From positions 84,270 through 148,269 of the forward strand of contig DASUOH010000039.1 of NCBI GenBank assembly GCA_036276735.1: a stretch of DNA of 64,000 nucleotides. The letters are read 5' to 3'. The first letter of the stretch is position 1. Every line of letters starts with the position of its first letter. The stretch is from VRUE01 sp036276735 (GTDB lineage Bacteria > Actinomycetota > Thermoleophilia > Solirubrobacterales > 70-9). Both the position numbers and the translations under genes were made by a program. The notes below the pieces were generated by a model, which saw nothing but the letters and a program-made list of their open reading frames with translations, ran no database searches and was not told the DNA's origin. This document shows positions 23,826 to 32,376 of this stretch, in pieces.

Positions 23826-24729
23826 GCCGAGCGGTGTGGAGCGCGACTTTCCGCTGGCGCGGCTGACGACGGTCCGCACCGGCGGCGCCGCCGATTGGTT
23901 CGCGCGTCCCGAGAGCGCCGAGGCGTTGGAAAGGCTGCTCGCCTGGGCCGCGGCCGAGGGCCTCGCGATCGGAGTGATTGGCTCCGGCTCGAACCTGCTG
24001 GTCGCCGACGCCGGCTTCCGCGGGCTCGTGCTGAAGCTCGCCGGCGAGTTGGCGAGGATCGAGCGTGACGGGGAGGGCCTGCGCTGCGGCGGCGGCGCAC
24101 GGCTCCCTTCGGTGGCGGCAAAAGCAGCTGGCTGGGGCCTGGCCGGAATCGAGTTCGGCGTCAACATTCCAGGCACGGTGGGCGGCGCGGTCAGGATGAA
24201 CGCCAACGCCTACGGCGGCGAGCTTGCCCGCGCCCTCGACTGGGTTGAGATCATCAGCCCGGACGGATGCGAGCGCCGCCGGCCCGAGCAGCTCGGCTTC
24301 GCCTACCGCCGTTCCAATCTCCGCGACCACGAGGTGGTGGCGAGCGCTTCGTTCGCACTGAGCGCCGAAGAGCCGGACGTCGTCAAGGCGCGGATGGCAT
24401 CGATGCGCGAGCGGCGTCACGAGGCACAGCCCTCGGGGATCAAGACCTTCGGCTCGACCTTCAAGAACCCCGGCGACGAGCGCGCGGAAGGCCGTACCGC
24501 CGGTCAGCTGCTCGAGGAGGCTGGCTGCCGCGGACTGGAGGTCGGCGGCGCCCGTTTTTCGCCGAAGCACGCGAACTTCGTCGAGAACGCCGACGGGGCG
24601 ACCACCGCCGACGTCCTCGCCCTGATGGCCGAGGGAAGGCGGCGCGTCCACGAGCGTTTCGGCATCGCGCTCGAGCCCGAGGTCCAAGTGCTTGGGGAGG
24701 TGAGATGGCCGGCCGGCTGGGATCTCTGA
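23815..24729 (+). CDS. murB: UDP-N-acetylenolpyruvoylglucosamine reductase MurB
   Basis: This FAD enzyme reduces UDP-GlcNAc-enolpyruvate to UDP-MurNAc. The 304-residue protein has the FAD/PP-loop blocks LARLTTVRTGGAADWF, VIGSGSNLLVADAGF and GIEFGVNIPGTVGGAVRMNANAYGGE. It continues with YRRSNLRDHEVV and GSTFKNP near the C-terminus, which includes the catalytic Ser/Lys region. The ATG chosen overlaps the murC end. The C-terminus overlaps ftsQ by 25 bp. Confidence 0.94.
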   Translation: MTDKPSGVERDFPLARLTTVRTGGAADWFARPESAEALERLLAWAAAEGLAIGVIGSGSNLLVADAGFRGLVLKLAGELARIERDGEGLRCGGGARLPSVAAKAAGWGLAGIEFGVNIPGTVGGAVRMNANAYGGELARALDWVEIISPDGCERRRPEQLGFAYRRSNLRDHEVVASASFALSAEEPDVVKARMASMRERRHEAQPSGIKTFGSTFKNPGDERAEGRTAGQLLEEAGCRGLEVGGARFSPKHANFVENADGATTADVLALMAEGRRRVHERFGIALEPEVQVLGEVRWPAGWDL

Positions 24730-25292
24730 AGCGGAGCTCCAGCGCTCGCGGGAGCGGTTGGATTCAGGGCCGGGTCGGGCTCTCGCTAGTGGCCGCTGCC
24801 GTCGTGGCGGCGCTCTTCTTCCAGTTCGCCCTGCGCGATTCGACGGCCGCGCCGCGGGTCGTCCTGCCGAAAGCGACGGCGACGATCGGCGAAGGGTCCG
24901 ATGCGGTCGCGGTCGGTCCGGACGGCGCGATTCTCGCCTGGCTGACGCTCCCCGAGGGGATGCAGTTGCCCCGCCTGCCGATCTCCGAGCCGCCGCAAAA
25001 GGGCGAGCTGGGCGGGGAGATGCTCGAACAGGCGCTCGTGCTGGGCGCCGCGCCACCGGCCTTGCGTCCATATATAGAGCGCAGCTACTACGGCGACAGC
25101 GGGGTGGACGTCGAGCTCCGCGCCGGCATCGAACTTCGCTTCGGGGATACCCGGCAACTCGATCTCAAGTGGAAAGCCGCGACCGCGGTCCTTGCCGATC
25201 CCGAGGTCACCGCGCTCGATTATGTAGACCTGCACGCGCCGAGGCACCCGGCCGTAGGTGGCTCTGGGCATACGCTTCCGCCGTTGCCCTGA
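24705..25292 (+). CDS. ftsQ: Short FtsQ/DivIB-like division protein lacking a POTRA domain
   Basis: Position before ftsZ and the topology fit FtsQ: a basic cytoplasmic tail, one membrane helix (about 25-43) and an extracytoplasmic part. The latter resembles only the FtsQ beta domain: VAVGPDGAILAW, then LPRLPISEPP, and the closing DLKWKAATAVLADPEVTALDYVDLHAPRHPAV. The POTRA domain that normally follows the helix is missing, and the protein has 195 residues instead of about 250. The start codon is inside murB. Confidence 0.7.
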   Translation: MAGRLGSLKRSSSARGSGWIQGRVGLSLVAAAVVAALFFQFALRDSTAAPRVVLPKATATIGEGSDAVAVGPDGAILAWLTLPEGMQLPRLPISEPPQKGELGGEMLEQALVLGAAPPALRPYIERSYYGDSGVDVELRAGIELRFGDTRQLDLKWKAATAVLADPEVTALDYVDLHAPRHPAVGGSGHTLPPLP

Positions 25293-25372
25293 ACCCTCAA
25301 CCAAAGCCTTAGAATGGGCAAACCCTCGACCATCGCTAGAGAGTCCCTGCTTGCAGGATGCGTCCCGGCCGT

Positions 25373-25401
25373 TTGACAGACCGCCCGGAATGCCCTACGT
25401 T
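25373..25401 (+). promoter_or_regulatory. Strong consensus promoter of ftsZ
   Basis: TTGACA (25373-25378) and TACGTT (25396-25401) are separated by exactly 17 bp. It is the closest match to a housekeeping promoter I found here. It lies in the 233-bp gap between ftsQ and ftsZ and would give a leader of about 115 nt. A small CCTGC/GCAGG hairpin (about 25355-25365) lies just upstream. Confidence 0.8.
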
Positions 25402-25525
25402 GAGCGCAATTTCCGTGCTTCGGCGCAGGCCTCCAACCCTGAAGCCTTGCTGAAGCCTCGGACGGAAAAGAGGCTCAACTCAAACGCCACCCTTCCAGAG
25501 GGCGGCGAGCTGGAGAAATCGGGAG

Positions 25526-26605
25526 ATGGAATCCACTTACCTGGCCGTGATCAAGGTCGTCGGAGCAGGCGGCGGCGGTACCAACGCGGTTAGTCGCATG
25601 GTCGACGCCGGCATCCGCGGCGTCGAGTTCGTAGCCGTCAATACCGACGCGCAAGCGCTGCAGGCCTGCGACGCCGACATCAAGCTTTCGATTGGCCAGG
25701 AGCTGACCCGCGGCCTCGGCGCCGGCGGCAACCCTGAGGTTGGGGCGGGCGCCGCGGCGGAGAGCCGCGACGAGATCAAGGAGGCACTGAAGGGCGCCGA
25801 CATGGTCTTCGTCACCGCCGGCGAGGGCGGCGGCACGGGCACCGGCTCGGCCCCTGTGATCGCCGAAATCGCCAAGGAAGAGATCGGCGCCCTGACGGTT
25901 GGAGCGGTCACGAAACCGTTCGAGTTCGAGGGCAAACGGCGGATGCAGCAGGCGCTCGAGGGCATCGAGAAACTGCGCAACAACGTCGACACCCTGATCA
26001 TCGTCCCGAACGAGAAGCTGCTGCAGGCAGTCGAGCGGCGCACCAGCGTGCTGGAGGCGTTCCGTCAGGCCGACGACATCCTGCGCCAGGGCGTCCAGGG
26101 CATCACCGACCTGATCACGATCCCCGGCCTGATCAACCTCGACTTCGCCGACGTGCGGACGATCATGCGCGACGCCGGCTCGGCCCTGATGGGGGTCGGC
26201 TCCGCCTCCGGCGAGGCGCGTGCCGTCGACGCCGCCAAGGCGGCTGTCACCTCACCGCTGATCGAGGAGTCGATCAAGGGCGCCACCGGGATGCTGCTGA
26301 ACATCACCGGTCCGGAGGACCTCGGCCTCTTCGAGGTCAACGAGGCGGCCCAGCTCGTCCAGGCCGAAGCCGACGAGAACGCCAACATCATCTTCGGCTC
26401 GGTCGTCGACCAGTCGATGCGCGACGAAGTCCGCGTCACCGTGATCGCGACCGGCTTCGAAGGCTTCGAGCTGCTCGCCCGCTCGCCGCAGCGGGTGCGG
26501 CGCCGCTACGAGAGCCGTCCGCGGATCTCGGCGGAGGACACCGAAATTCGCAAACTGCGGGTGGGAGACGACGACATCGACGTCCCCGGATTTTTGAAGG
26601 AATAG
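25526..26605 (+). CDS. ftsZ: Cell division GTPase FtsZ
   Basis: FtsZ is the tubulin-like GTPase forming the division ring. The 359-residue protein has the nucleotide region VVGAGGGGTNAVSRM, the tubulin signature GGGTGTG at residues 101-107, the T7-loop region with LINLDFADVRTIM, and the conserved C-terminal peptide DDIDVPGFLKE that binds partners. The linker is short. A leader with GGAG sites precedes the ATG and a strong promoter lies 125 bp upstream, so it can be expressed apart from the cluster. No ftsA or sepF is in the window. Confidence 0.97.
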   Translation: MESTYLAVIKVVGAGGGGTNAVSRMVDAGIRGVEFVAVNTDAQALQACDADIKLSIGQELTRGLGAGGNPEVGAGAAAESRDEIKEALKGADMVFVTAGEGGGTGTGSAPVIAEIAKEEIGALTVGAVTKPFEFEGKRRMQQALEGIEKLRNNVDTLIIVPNEKLLQAVERRTSVLEAFRQADDILRQGVQGITDLITIPGLINLDFADVRTIMRDAGSALMGVGSASGEARAVDAAKAAVTSPLIEESIKGATGMLLNITGPEDLGLFEVNEAAQLVQAEADENANIIFGSVVDQSMRDEVRVTVIATGFEGFELLARSPQRVRRRYESRPRISAEDTEIRKLRVGDDDIDVPGFLKE

Positions 26606-26606
26606 C

Positions 26607-26723
26607 GCGAGGGGAGAGGGTCCGGTGTCCCTCCTCCGAAGACCGTTGCGCAGCTGATCCGTACCGAGGGCGCGGACGTGGTCCCCTGAGCCTTCGGAGG
26701 AGGGACACCGGACCCCTCTCGCG
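26607..26723. repeat. Long hairpin element after ftsZ
   Basis: A perfect 23-bp stem (26619-26641 with 26692-26714) is extended by five more pairs around one bulged base and encloses a 50-nt GC-rich loop. Total length (117 bp) equals family B copy 1, and both carry CCGAAGACC at the top of the left arm. It fills the ftsZ-gcvT gap and may act as a terminator or RNA-stability element. Confidence 0.7.
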
Positions 26724-26752
26724 TGGGCTCGACGCAATAGCCTTGCGCGCCC

Positions 26753-27826
26753 GTGACGCCTCTGAAGACGCCGCTTTATGAGAAGCATGTGGAGCTCGGC
26801 GCCAAGCTGGTCCCGTTCGCGGGTTGGGAGATGGCGGTGTCCTATGAGGGGATTCGGGAGGAGCATGCGGCGGTGCGGACGTTTGCGGGGATGTTCGACG
26901 TCTCGCACATGGGCGAGGTGGAGGTGGAGGGGCCGGGGGCGTTGGCGTTCCTGCAGCGGGTGCTCTCCAATGACGTTTCTGCGATGGAGATCGGCGGCGC
27001 CCAGTACTCCTGCCTCTGCGCCGAGGACGGCGGCGTGCTCGACGACCTCTTCACCTACCGGCTCGGTGGCGATCGCTACCTGATCGTCACGAACGCGGCC
27101 AACCACGAGGCGGACCTGCGCTGGCTCGGCCGCTGGAGCCGCAATTTCGACGTCACCGTGCGCGACGTCGCCGACCGCTACGCGATGCTCGCCGTACAGG
27201 GACCGCACGCGCGGCGGATCGTCGCCGGCGCGCTCGGGGTCGAGCTGCCGCTGCGGATGCGGGTAGCCGCGATGCGGATCGGCAGCCGACCGGCGCTCGC
27301 CTGCGGCACCGGCTACAGCGGCGAGGACGGTGTCGAGCTGCTGATCGACCCCGGCGTCGCAACCGCCGTCTGGAGCGAGCTGCTCGACGCGGGCGCCGTC
27401 GCGTGCGGGCTCGGCGCCCGCGACACGCTGCGGCTGGAGGTCTGCTTCCCGCTGCACGGCAACGACCTGACGCCGGAGCGCAACCCGATCGAAGCGGACC
27501 TCGGCTGGTGCTGCAAGGAGGAGACCGGATTCGTCGGCGCTGAGGCGGTCGCGCGAGCCCGCGCCGAGGGGACCGCCGAGCGGCTCGCCCCCTTCCGGAT
27601 CGAGGGCCAGGGCATTCCCAGGCAGGGCAACCCGGCGATGCTCGGCGACGAGCAGGTCGGCGTCGTCACCAGCGGCAGCTTCTCGCCGTCGCTCGAGGTC
27701 GGGATCGGCATGGCCTACCTGCGCCACGATCTAGCCGAGCACGGAACGGAGATCGAGATCGACGTTCGCGGCAAACGGCGCGCCGCCCGAGTAGCTTCCA
27801 AGCCCCTCTACGCGAAGGAGCGATGA
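26753..27826 (+). CDS. gcvT: Aminomethyltransferase GcvT (glycine cleavage T protein)
   Basis: GcvT moves the aminomethyl carbon from lipoyl-GcvH to tetrahydrofolate, releasing ammonia. The 357-residue chain starts TPLKTPLYEKHVELGAKLVPFAGWEMAV and has the FDVSHMGEVEV block with the catalytic-region Asp, GTGYSGEDGVELLI and GLGARDTLRLEVCFPLHGND. The start is GTG with TAGCCT 9 nt upstream, fitting leaderless transcription. It leads the gcvT-gcvH-gcvPA-gcvPB operon. Confidence 0.95.
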   Translation: MTPLKTPLYEKHVELGAKLVPFAGWEMAVSYEGIREEHAAVRTFAGMFDVSHMGEVEVEGPGALAFLQRVLSNDVSAMEIGGAQYSCLCAEDGGVLDDLFTYRLGGDRYLIVTNAANHEADLRWLGRWSRNFDVTVRDVADRYAMLAVQGPHARRIVAGALGVELPLRMRVAAMRIGSRPALACGTGYSGEDGVELLIDPGVATAVWSELLDAGAVACGLGARDTLRLEVCFPLHGNDLTPERNPIEADLGWCCKEETGFVGAEAVARARAEGTAERLAPFRIEGQGIPRQGNPAMLGDEQVGVVTSGSFSPSLEVGIGMAYLRHDLAEHGTEIEIDVRGKRRAARVASKPLYAKER

Positions 27827-27827
27827 C

Positions 27828-28220
27828 GTGGCCGAGGCCAGCTACCCCGATGACCTGCGCTACCACCCCGAGCACGACTGGGTCCGGGTCGACGGCGAGA
27901 CGGCCACCTTCGGGATCACCTGGTATGCCCAGGACAATCTCGGCGAGGTCGTCTTCTACGACCCGCCCGAGGTCGGCGCGACGGTCAGCAAGGACGCCGC
28001 CTACGCCGAGGTCGAGTCGGTCAAGGCGGTCTCCGACGTGATCGCGCCGCTCTCCGGCGAGGTGGTCGAGGTCAACGCCGCGCTGGCGGATGCGCCGGAG
28101 CGGATCAACGAGGATCCCTACGGCGAGGGCTGGCTGGTCAAGGTGCGGCTCAGCGATCCGGGGGAGACCGAGACCCTCCTCAGCGCCGCCGAATACCGCA
28201 AAATCCTCGATTCCGACTGA
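27828..28220 (+). CDS. gcvH: Glycine cleavage H protein
   Basis: GcvH is the lipoylated carrier that shuttles aminomethyl groups between GcvP, GcvT and the dihydrolipoamide dehydrogenase. The 130-residue chain contains the lipoylation loop EVESVKAVSDVIAPLSGEV with its lysine, and the upstream FGITWYAQDNLGEVVFYDPPEVG. A GAAGGAG ribosome site stands 7 nt before the GTG start. It follows gcvT by 1 bp. Confidence 0.96.
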   Translation: MAEASYPDDLRYHPEHDWVRVDGETATFGITWYAQDNLGEVVFYDPPEVGATVSKDAAYAEVESVKAVSDVIAPLSGEVVEVNAALADAPERINEDPYGEGWLVKVRLSDPGETETLLSAAEYRKILDSD

Positions 28221-28256
28221 GAATTCGCGGCGCCGGGCTGGCGTAGCCTTCTCTGG

Positions 28257-29666
28257 GTGAGCCGCTACACCTCAGCGACCCCCGAAGACCGGGCCGAGAT
28301 GCTCGCCGCGGTCGGCGTCGAGTCGACCGCCGAGCTGTTCGAGCAGGTCCCGAACGAGCTGCGGCTCAACCGGCCGCTCGACCTGCCGGCCGGGAAGAGC
28401 GAGGCCGAGGTCTACGAGAGGCTGGCGGCGCTTGCCGAGCGCAACGCCGACGCCGAGCGGGAGGTCTGCTTCCTCGGTGCCGGGATGTACGACCACTACG
28501 TGCCGGCGATAGTCGACGCGATCACCCAGCGCTCGGAGTTCCTCACCCCCTACACGCCCTACCAGCCGGAGATCTCCCAGGGCGGGCTGCAGGCGATGTT
28601 CGAGTTCCAGACGATGATGTCGGAGCTGACCGGCCTGCCGGTGTCGACGGCCGGCCTCTACGAGGGGCCGTCGTCGGTCGCCTCGGCTGGCTACCTGGCG
28701 ATCGGGGCGACCGGCCGCCGCCGCTTCGTCGCCTCGCGCGGACTGCACCCGCACAGCCGCGCCACGCTGGCGACCTACTCGGCCGGCTTCGGTGCCGAGG
28801 TGGTCGAGGTCGGGCTCGAGGACGGGACGACCGACTCGGCGGCTCTCGCCGCAGCGGTCGACGACGACACCGCCGCCGTCTTCCTGCAGAGCCCCAACTT
28901 CCTCGGCGCCGTCGAGGACGTCGAGGCGCTCGGCGCCGCCGCCAAGCAGCACGGGGCGCTGCTCGTCGTCGCCTGTGACCCGATGACGCTCGGAGTCCTG
29001 CGGCCGCCAGGCGAGTGCGGCGCCGACATCGCCCTCGGCGAGGGGCAACCGCTTGGCAACCGCCTCGATTTCGGCGGCCCCTCGTTTGGCTTCTTCTGCG
29101 GGACTGAGGCGTTGATTCGCAAGCTGCCGGGGCGGATCGCCGGTGAGACGGAGGACGTCGACGGGCGTCGCGGCTTCGTGCTTGCGCTGCAGACGCGCGA
29201 GCAGCACATCCGCCGCGAGAAGGCGACTCACAACATCTGCACGGCGCAGGCGCTGAACGCCCTCGCCGCGACGATCCACCTGGCCTGGCTGGGGCGGCAG
29301 GGCTTCCACGAGCTGGGCGAGCTGCTGGTCCGCCGCACCGCCTACGCCCGCCAGCGGCTGGCCGGGGTCGAGGGGGTGGAGCTTCTCCACGAGGCGCCGG
29401 TCGCGCGGGAGATCGCTCTGCGCCTGGAGGCGCCTGTCGACCGCGTGCTCGAGCGCTGCGCGGAGCAGGGGATCGCCGCCGGCTACCCGCTGGGGCGCGA
29501 TTACCCGGAGTACGAGGACGGCCTGCTGGTCGCGATCACCGAGCGCCGCACCACCGAGCAGATCGACGCGTTGGCCGAGGCGCTCGGCGCCGCGGTGGCC
29601 ATCGAGCGTGGTGACTTACCGATCTATGTGAGCGGTAAGTCGCCACAGGAGCAGGAGGTGAGCTGA
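28257..29666 (+). CDS. gcvPA: Glycine dehydrogenase (decarboxylating) subunit 1
   Basis: This is the N-terminal half of a split P protein, which decarboxylates glycine with pyridoxal phosphate together with subunit 2. The 469-residue chain has the start RYTSATPEDRAEMLAAVG, FLGAGMYDHYVPAIVDAI, TPYTPYQPEISQGGLQAMFEFQTM, and GGPSFGFF. It lacks the PLP lysine, which lies in subunit 2. TAGCCT 7 nt before GTG suggests a leaderless transcript. The last 20 or so residues (from about GDLPIYVSGK) are encoded by a palindromic repeat and look like an acquired tail. Confidence 0.94.
   Translation: MSRYTSATPEDRAEMLAAVGVESTAELFEQVPNELRLNRPLDLPAGKSEAEVYERLAALAERNADAEREVCFLGAGMYDHYVPAIVDAITQRSEFLTPYTPYQPEISQGGLQAMFEFQTMMSELTGLPVSTAGLYEGPSSVASAGYLAIGATGRRRFVASRGLHPHSRATLATYSAGFGAEVVEVGLEDGTTDSAALAAAVDDDTAAVFLQSPNFLGAVEDVEALGAAAKQHGALLVVACDPMTLGVLRPPGECGADIALGEGQPLGNRLDFGGPSFGFFCGTEALIRKLPGRIAGETEDVDGRRGFVLALQTREQHIRREKATHNICTAQALNALAATIHLAWLGRQGFHELGELLVRRTAYARQRLAGVEGVELLHEAPVAREIALRLEAPVDRVLERCAEQGIAAGYPLGRDYPEYEDGLLVAITERRTTEQIDALAEALGAAVAIERGDLPIYVSGKSPQEQEVS
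29608..29646. repeat. Hairpin inside the gcvPA 3' end, degenerate family A member
   Basis: Fourteen-base arms (29608-29621 and 29633-29646) pair with one G-T wobble around an 11-nt loop. Read in reverse it shares GCGACTTA, GCTC and ACATA, in the same order, with family A. It lies in frame within gcvPA and encodes the DLPIYVSGKSP tail. Confidence 0.55.
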
Positions 29667-31177
29667 TGGCCCTTAAGCAGACCCCCATGCAGGCCGAAGC
29701 GGCGACGACGATCTTCGAGAAGTCCAAGCCCGGCCGCCGTGCCGCCGTGCTGCCGGACGCCGGCGTCCCCGAGCCGCCGCTCGAGGAGCTGATCCCGGTG
29801 AAGCTGCTGCGCTCCGAGCCGCCGCGCCTGCCCGAGGTGTCCGAGCCGGAGATCGTCCGCCACTACAACCGCCTCTCGCGGCGCAACTTCGACCTCGACA
29901 GCGGCTTCTACCCGCTCGGCTCCTGCACGATGAAGCACAACCCGCGGCTCAACGAGCGGGTCGCGGCGCTGCCCGGGCACGCCCGGCTGCACCCGGCCCA
30001 GGACCCCAGCCGCGCTCAGGGCGCCCTGGAGCTGATGTGGCTGCTGCAGGAGTCGTTGGCCGAGATCTGCGGCCTGCCGCACGTCAGCCTCCAGCCCTCG
30101 GCGGGATCGCACGGGGAGCTCGCCGGCCTGCTGCTGACCCGCGCCTTCCACGCCGACCGCGGCGAAGAGCGGACCAAGGTACTGGCCCCGGACACCTCAC
30201 ATGGGACCAACCCCGCCTCGGTGACGATGGCCGGCTACGAGAGCGTCAAGGTGGCGACGAACGAGCGGGGCGGCGTCGACATGGACGACCTGCGCGCCAA
30301 GGTCAACGACGAGGTCGCCTGCCTGATGCTGACCAACCCCAACACGCTCGGTCTGTTCGACGAGAACATCGCCGAGATGGCGGCGCTGATCCACGAGGCG
30401 GGGGGGACGCTCTACTACGACGGCGCCAACCTCAACGCGGTGATGGGCCAGACGCGGCCGGGAGACATGGGCTTCGACATCGTCCACGTCAACCTGCACA
30501 AGTCGTTCAGCCAGCCGCACGGCGGCGGCGGCCCGGGCGCCGGTCCGATCGCCGTCTCGGAGCGAATGGAGCCGTACCTGCCCTGCCCGCAGGTGGTGCG
30601 CCGGGCGGGCGACAACGGCGGCGGCCCCTTCTTCGACCTCGACACCGATCGGCCCAAGTCGATCGGTCGCCTGCGCGGCTTCCAGGGCAACTTCGGCGTC
30701 TTCGTCCGCTCCTACGCCTACATCCTCAGCCTCGGCGGCGACGGCCTCGCCGAGGCATCGGAGACGGCGGTCCTCAACGCCAACTACCTGAAGGCGCGCC
30801 TGGGGGAGGGCCGCGCCGGCAAGCACCTGCCGGTTGCCTTCGACCACCACTGCATGCACGAGTTCGTCCTCTCCGGCAAGCCGATGAAGCGTGAGCTCGG
30901 CGTCGCCACCCTCGACCTCGCCAAGCGCCTGCTCGACTTCGGCTTCCACCCGCCGACCGTCTATTTCCCGCTGCTCGTCGACGAGGCGCTGATGGTCGAG
31001 CCAACGGAGACCGAGACCAAGGAGAGCCTCGACGCCTTCGCCGCGGCGATCGAGCGGATCCTCGCCGAGGCCGAGCGGGATCCGGAGGTCGCCAAGAGCG
31101 CCCCCTACACGACCCCAGTCCGCCGCCTCGACGAGGTCAAGGCGACCCGGCGACCGGTCGTCCGACAGCCAGGCTAG
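29666..31177 (+). CDS. gcvPB: Glycine dehydrogenase (decarboxylating) subunit 2
   Basis: This is the PLP-bearing half of the P protein, 503 residues. Key blocks are FYPLGSCTMKHNPRLNE, LQPSAGSHGELAGLL, SHGTNPASVTMAGY, YYDGANLNAVMG and the PLP-lysine segment NLHKSFSQPHGGGGPGAGP with Lys279. The ATG overlaps the gcvPA stop by one base, ensuring equal synthesis of the two subunits. It ends the glycine cleavage operon. Confidence 0.96.
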   Translation: MALKQTPMQAEAATTIFEKSKPGRRAAVLPDAGVPEPPLEELIPVKLLRSEPPRLPEVSEPEIVRHYNRLSRRNFDLDSGFYPLGSCTMKHNPRLNERVAALPGHARLHPAQDPSRAQGALELMWLLQESLAEICGLPHVSLQPSAGSHGELAGLLLTRAFHADRGEERTKVLAPDTSHGTNPASVTMAGYESVKVATNERGGVDMDDLRAKVNDEVACLMLTNPNTLGLFDENIAEMAALIHEAGGTLYYDGANLNAVMGQTRPGDMGFDIVHVNLHKSFSQPHGGGGPGAGPIAVSERMEPYLPCPQVVRRAGDNGGGPFFDLDTDRPKSIGRLRGFQGNFGVFVRSYAYILSLGGDGLAEASETAVLNANYLKARLGEGRAGKHLPVAFDHHCMHEFVLSGKPMKRELGVATLDLAKRLLDFGFHPPTVYFPLLVDEALMVEPTETETKESLDAFAAAIERILAEAERDPEVAKSAPYTTPVRRLDEVKATRRPVVRQPG

Positions 31178-31224
31178 CCATACGGTGTTCCGTGTGATCT
31201 GATACGGTTTTCCGTACCGTATGG
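31178..31224. promoter_or_regulatory. Inverted repeat covering the ATPase start codon
   Basis: Arms CCATACGGT and ACCGTATGG enclose two further copies of the half-site: TACGGTGTTCCGTG and TACGGTTTTCCGTA, each an inverted repeat around TTTT or TGTT. The right-hand arm contains the start ATG of the ATPase gene. It looks like an operator array or an RNA hairpin that hides the start codon. Confidence 0.6.
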
Positions 31225-32369
31225 CACGGGACAGCCGTATAAAAGAGAATCCATTCGTCTTCGACCGCCCGCTCGAGCCTCAGGCGCTGGTCGATCGGGA
31301 GGACGAGCTCCTGCTGCTCTCGGAACGGCTTCGCGACACGGTCAACTCGCGACTATCCAGCCCCCGCGACTATGGCAAGACCAGCCTCCTGCAGCGGGCG
31401 ATCGTCAACGCTCGGGCGGACGGCGCCGGCGCGGTCCTGGTCGACCTGTACGGCGCGCGCACGGCCGGTCAGATGGCGGCTCAGATCCAGCGCGCGTACG
31501 AGGCGCTCCCGGCGGGGCCGATCCGTTCGGCGCTCGACGCCCTGCGCAAGCGCGGCGGGTCCGTCGGGCTCCAAGGCCCGCTCGGCGGGGCCTCGGTGAC
31601 GCTCGGGGCCGGAGAAGCCGGCGAGCGAGCCCTGCTCGACGCGCTCGACCTGCCGTTTCGACTTCGCGAAAGGACGGGCAAGCCGATGCTCGTCGCCTTC
31701 GACGAGTTCCAGGTGGTCCTCAAGATGGACCTGGATGCGCTCATCCGCAGCGTGATCCAGCACCACGGCCAGGGAGTGACCTACGTCTTCTCCGGCTCGA
31801 ACCCGGGCATGATGCGCGCCCTCTTCGCGGACCGCAAGCGCCCCTTCTACGGTCAGGCCGCGCCGCTCGAGCTGACCCGGCTGCCTCGTGAAGCGCTGGC
31901 CGACTACATCCACGACCGGTTCCGCGCGAGCGGGCGAGAGACCGGTGAGGCGCTGGGATGGCTGCTCGACCTCGTCGACGGTCATCCGCAGAGGGCGATG
32001 CTCTTCGCTCACCTGCTCTGGCGGCATACCGACGAAGGCGCCGAAGCGGGCGAGGAAGCCTGGTTCAGCGCATACGAAGAGGCGTGGAGCTACCTCCAGG
32101 GCGACTTCGAGGCCACCTGGGACTCCCTCTCCACGGTGGAGGCCGGCGTCGTCGACGCGGTAGCGGCCGGGGTCCAGAGCCTGACCGGAAAGGCGGCACG
32201 GGAGATCTTCGGATTGCCCGCCGGCTCTTCAGCGCACGAAGCGGCCAAGCGCCTGGTGGAGCAGGGGCTGCTTTCGCGCGCCGGGACCGGCCGCGCGGCG
32301 GTGCTTCAGCTGGTTGATCCCGTCTTCGCCCGTTGGGTCGTGGCCGGACGCCGCTGGACGTTGGAGTAG
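31221..32369 (+). CDS. STAND/archaeal-type AAA ATPase
   Basis: The 382-residue protein opens with PFVFDRPLEPQALVDREDEL, the region that in this family precedes the P-loop. The P-loop SPRDYGKT lies at 47-54, Walker B MLVAFDE at about 156-162, a sensor-1-like YVFSGSNPGMM, and a C-terminal winged-helix-like part (EAAKRLVEQGLLSRA). These ATPases occur singly in archaea and bacteria; roles are mostly unknown, some linked to defence or mobile DNA. The nested palindrome over its start and its isolation from neighbouring operons suggest an autonomous, possibly transferred gene. Confidence 0.75.
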   Translation: MARDSRIKENPFVFDRPLEPQALVDREDELLLLSERLRDTVNSRLSSPRDYGKTSLLQRAIVNARADGAGAVLVDLYGARTAGQMAAQIQRAYEALPAGPIRSALDALRKRGGSVGLQGPLGGASVTLGAGEAGERALLDALDLPFRLRERTGKPMLVAFDEFQVVLKMDLDALIRSVIQHHGQGVTYVFSGSNPGMMRALFADRKRPFYGQAAPLELTRLPREALADYIHDRFRASGRETGEALGWLLDLVDGHPQRAMLFAHLLWRHTDEGAEAGEEAWFSAYEEAWSYLQGDFEATWDSLSTVEAGVVDAVAAGVQSLTGKAAREIFGLPAGSSAHEAAKRLVEQGLLSRAGTGRAAVLQLVDPVFARWVVAGRRWTLE

Positions 32370-32376
32370 CGCCCCG

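Noticed and set aside
25258..25593. A 111-residue frame across the ftsQ-ftsZ gap
   Set aside because: It covers the strong ftsZ promoter and leader and ends in an Arg run out of frame with ftsZ; no protein-like pattern.
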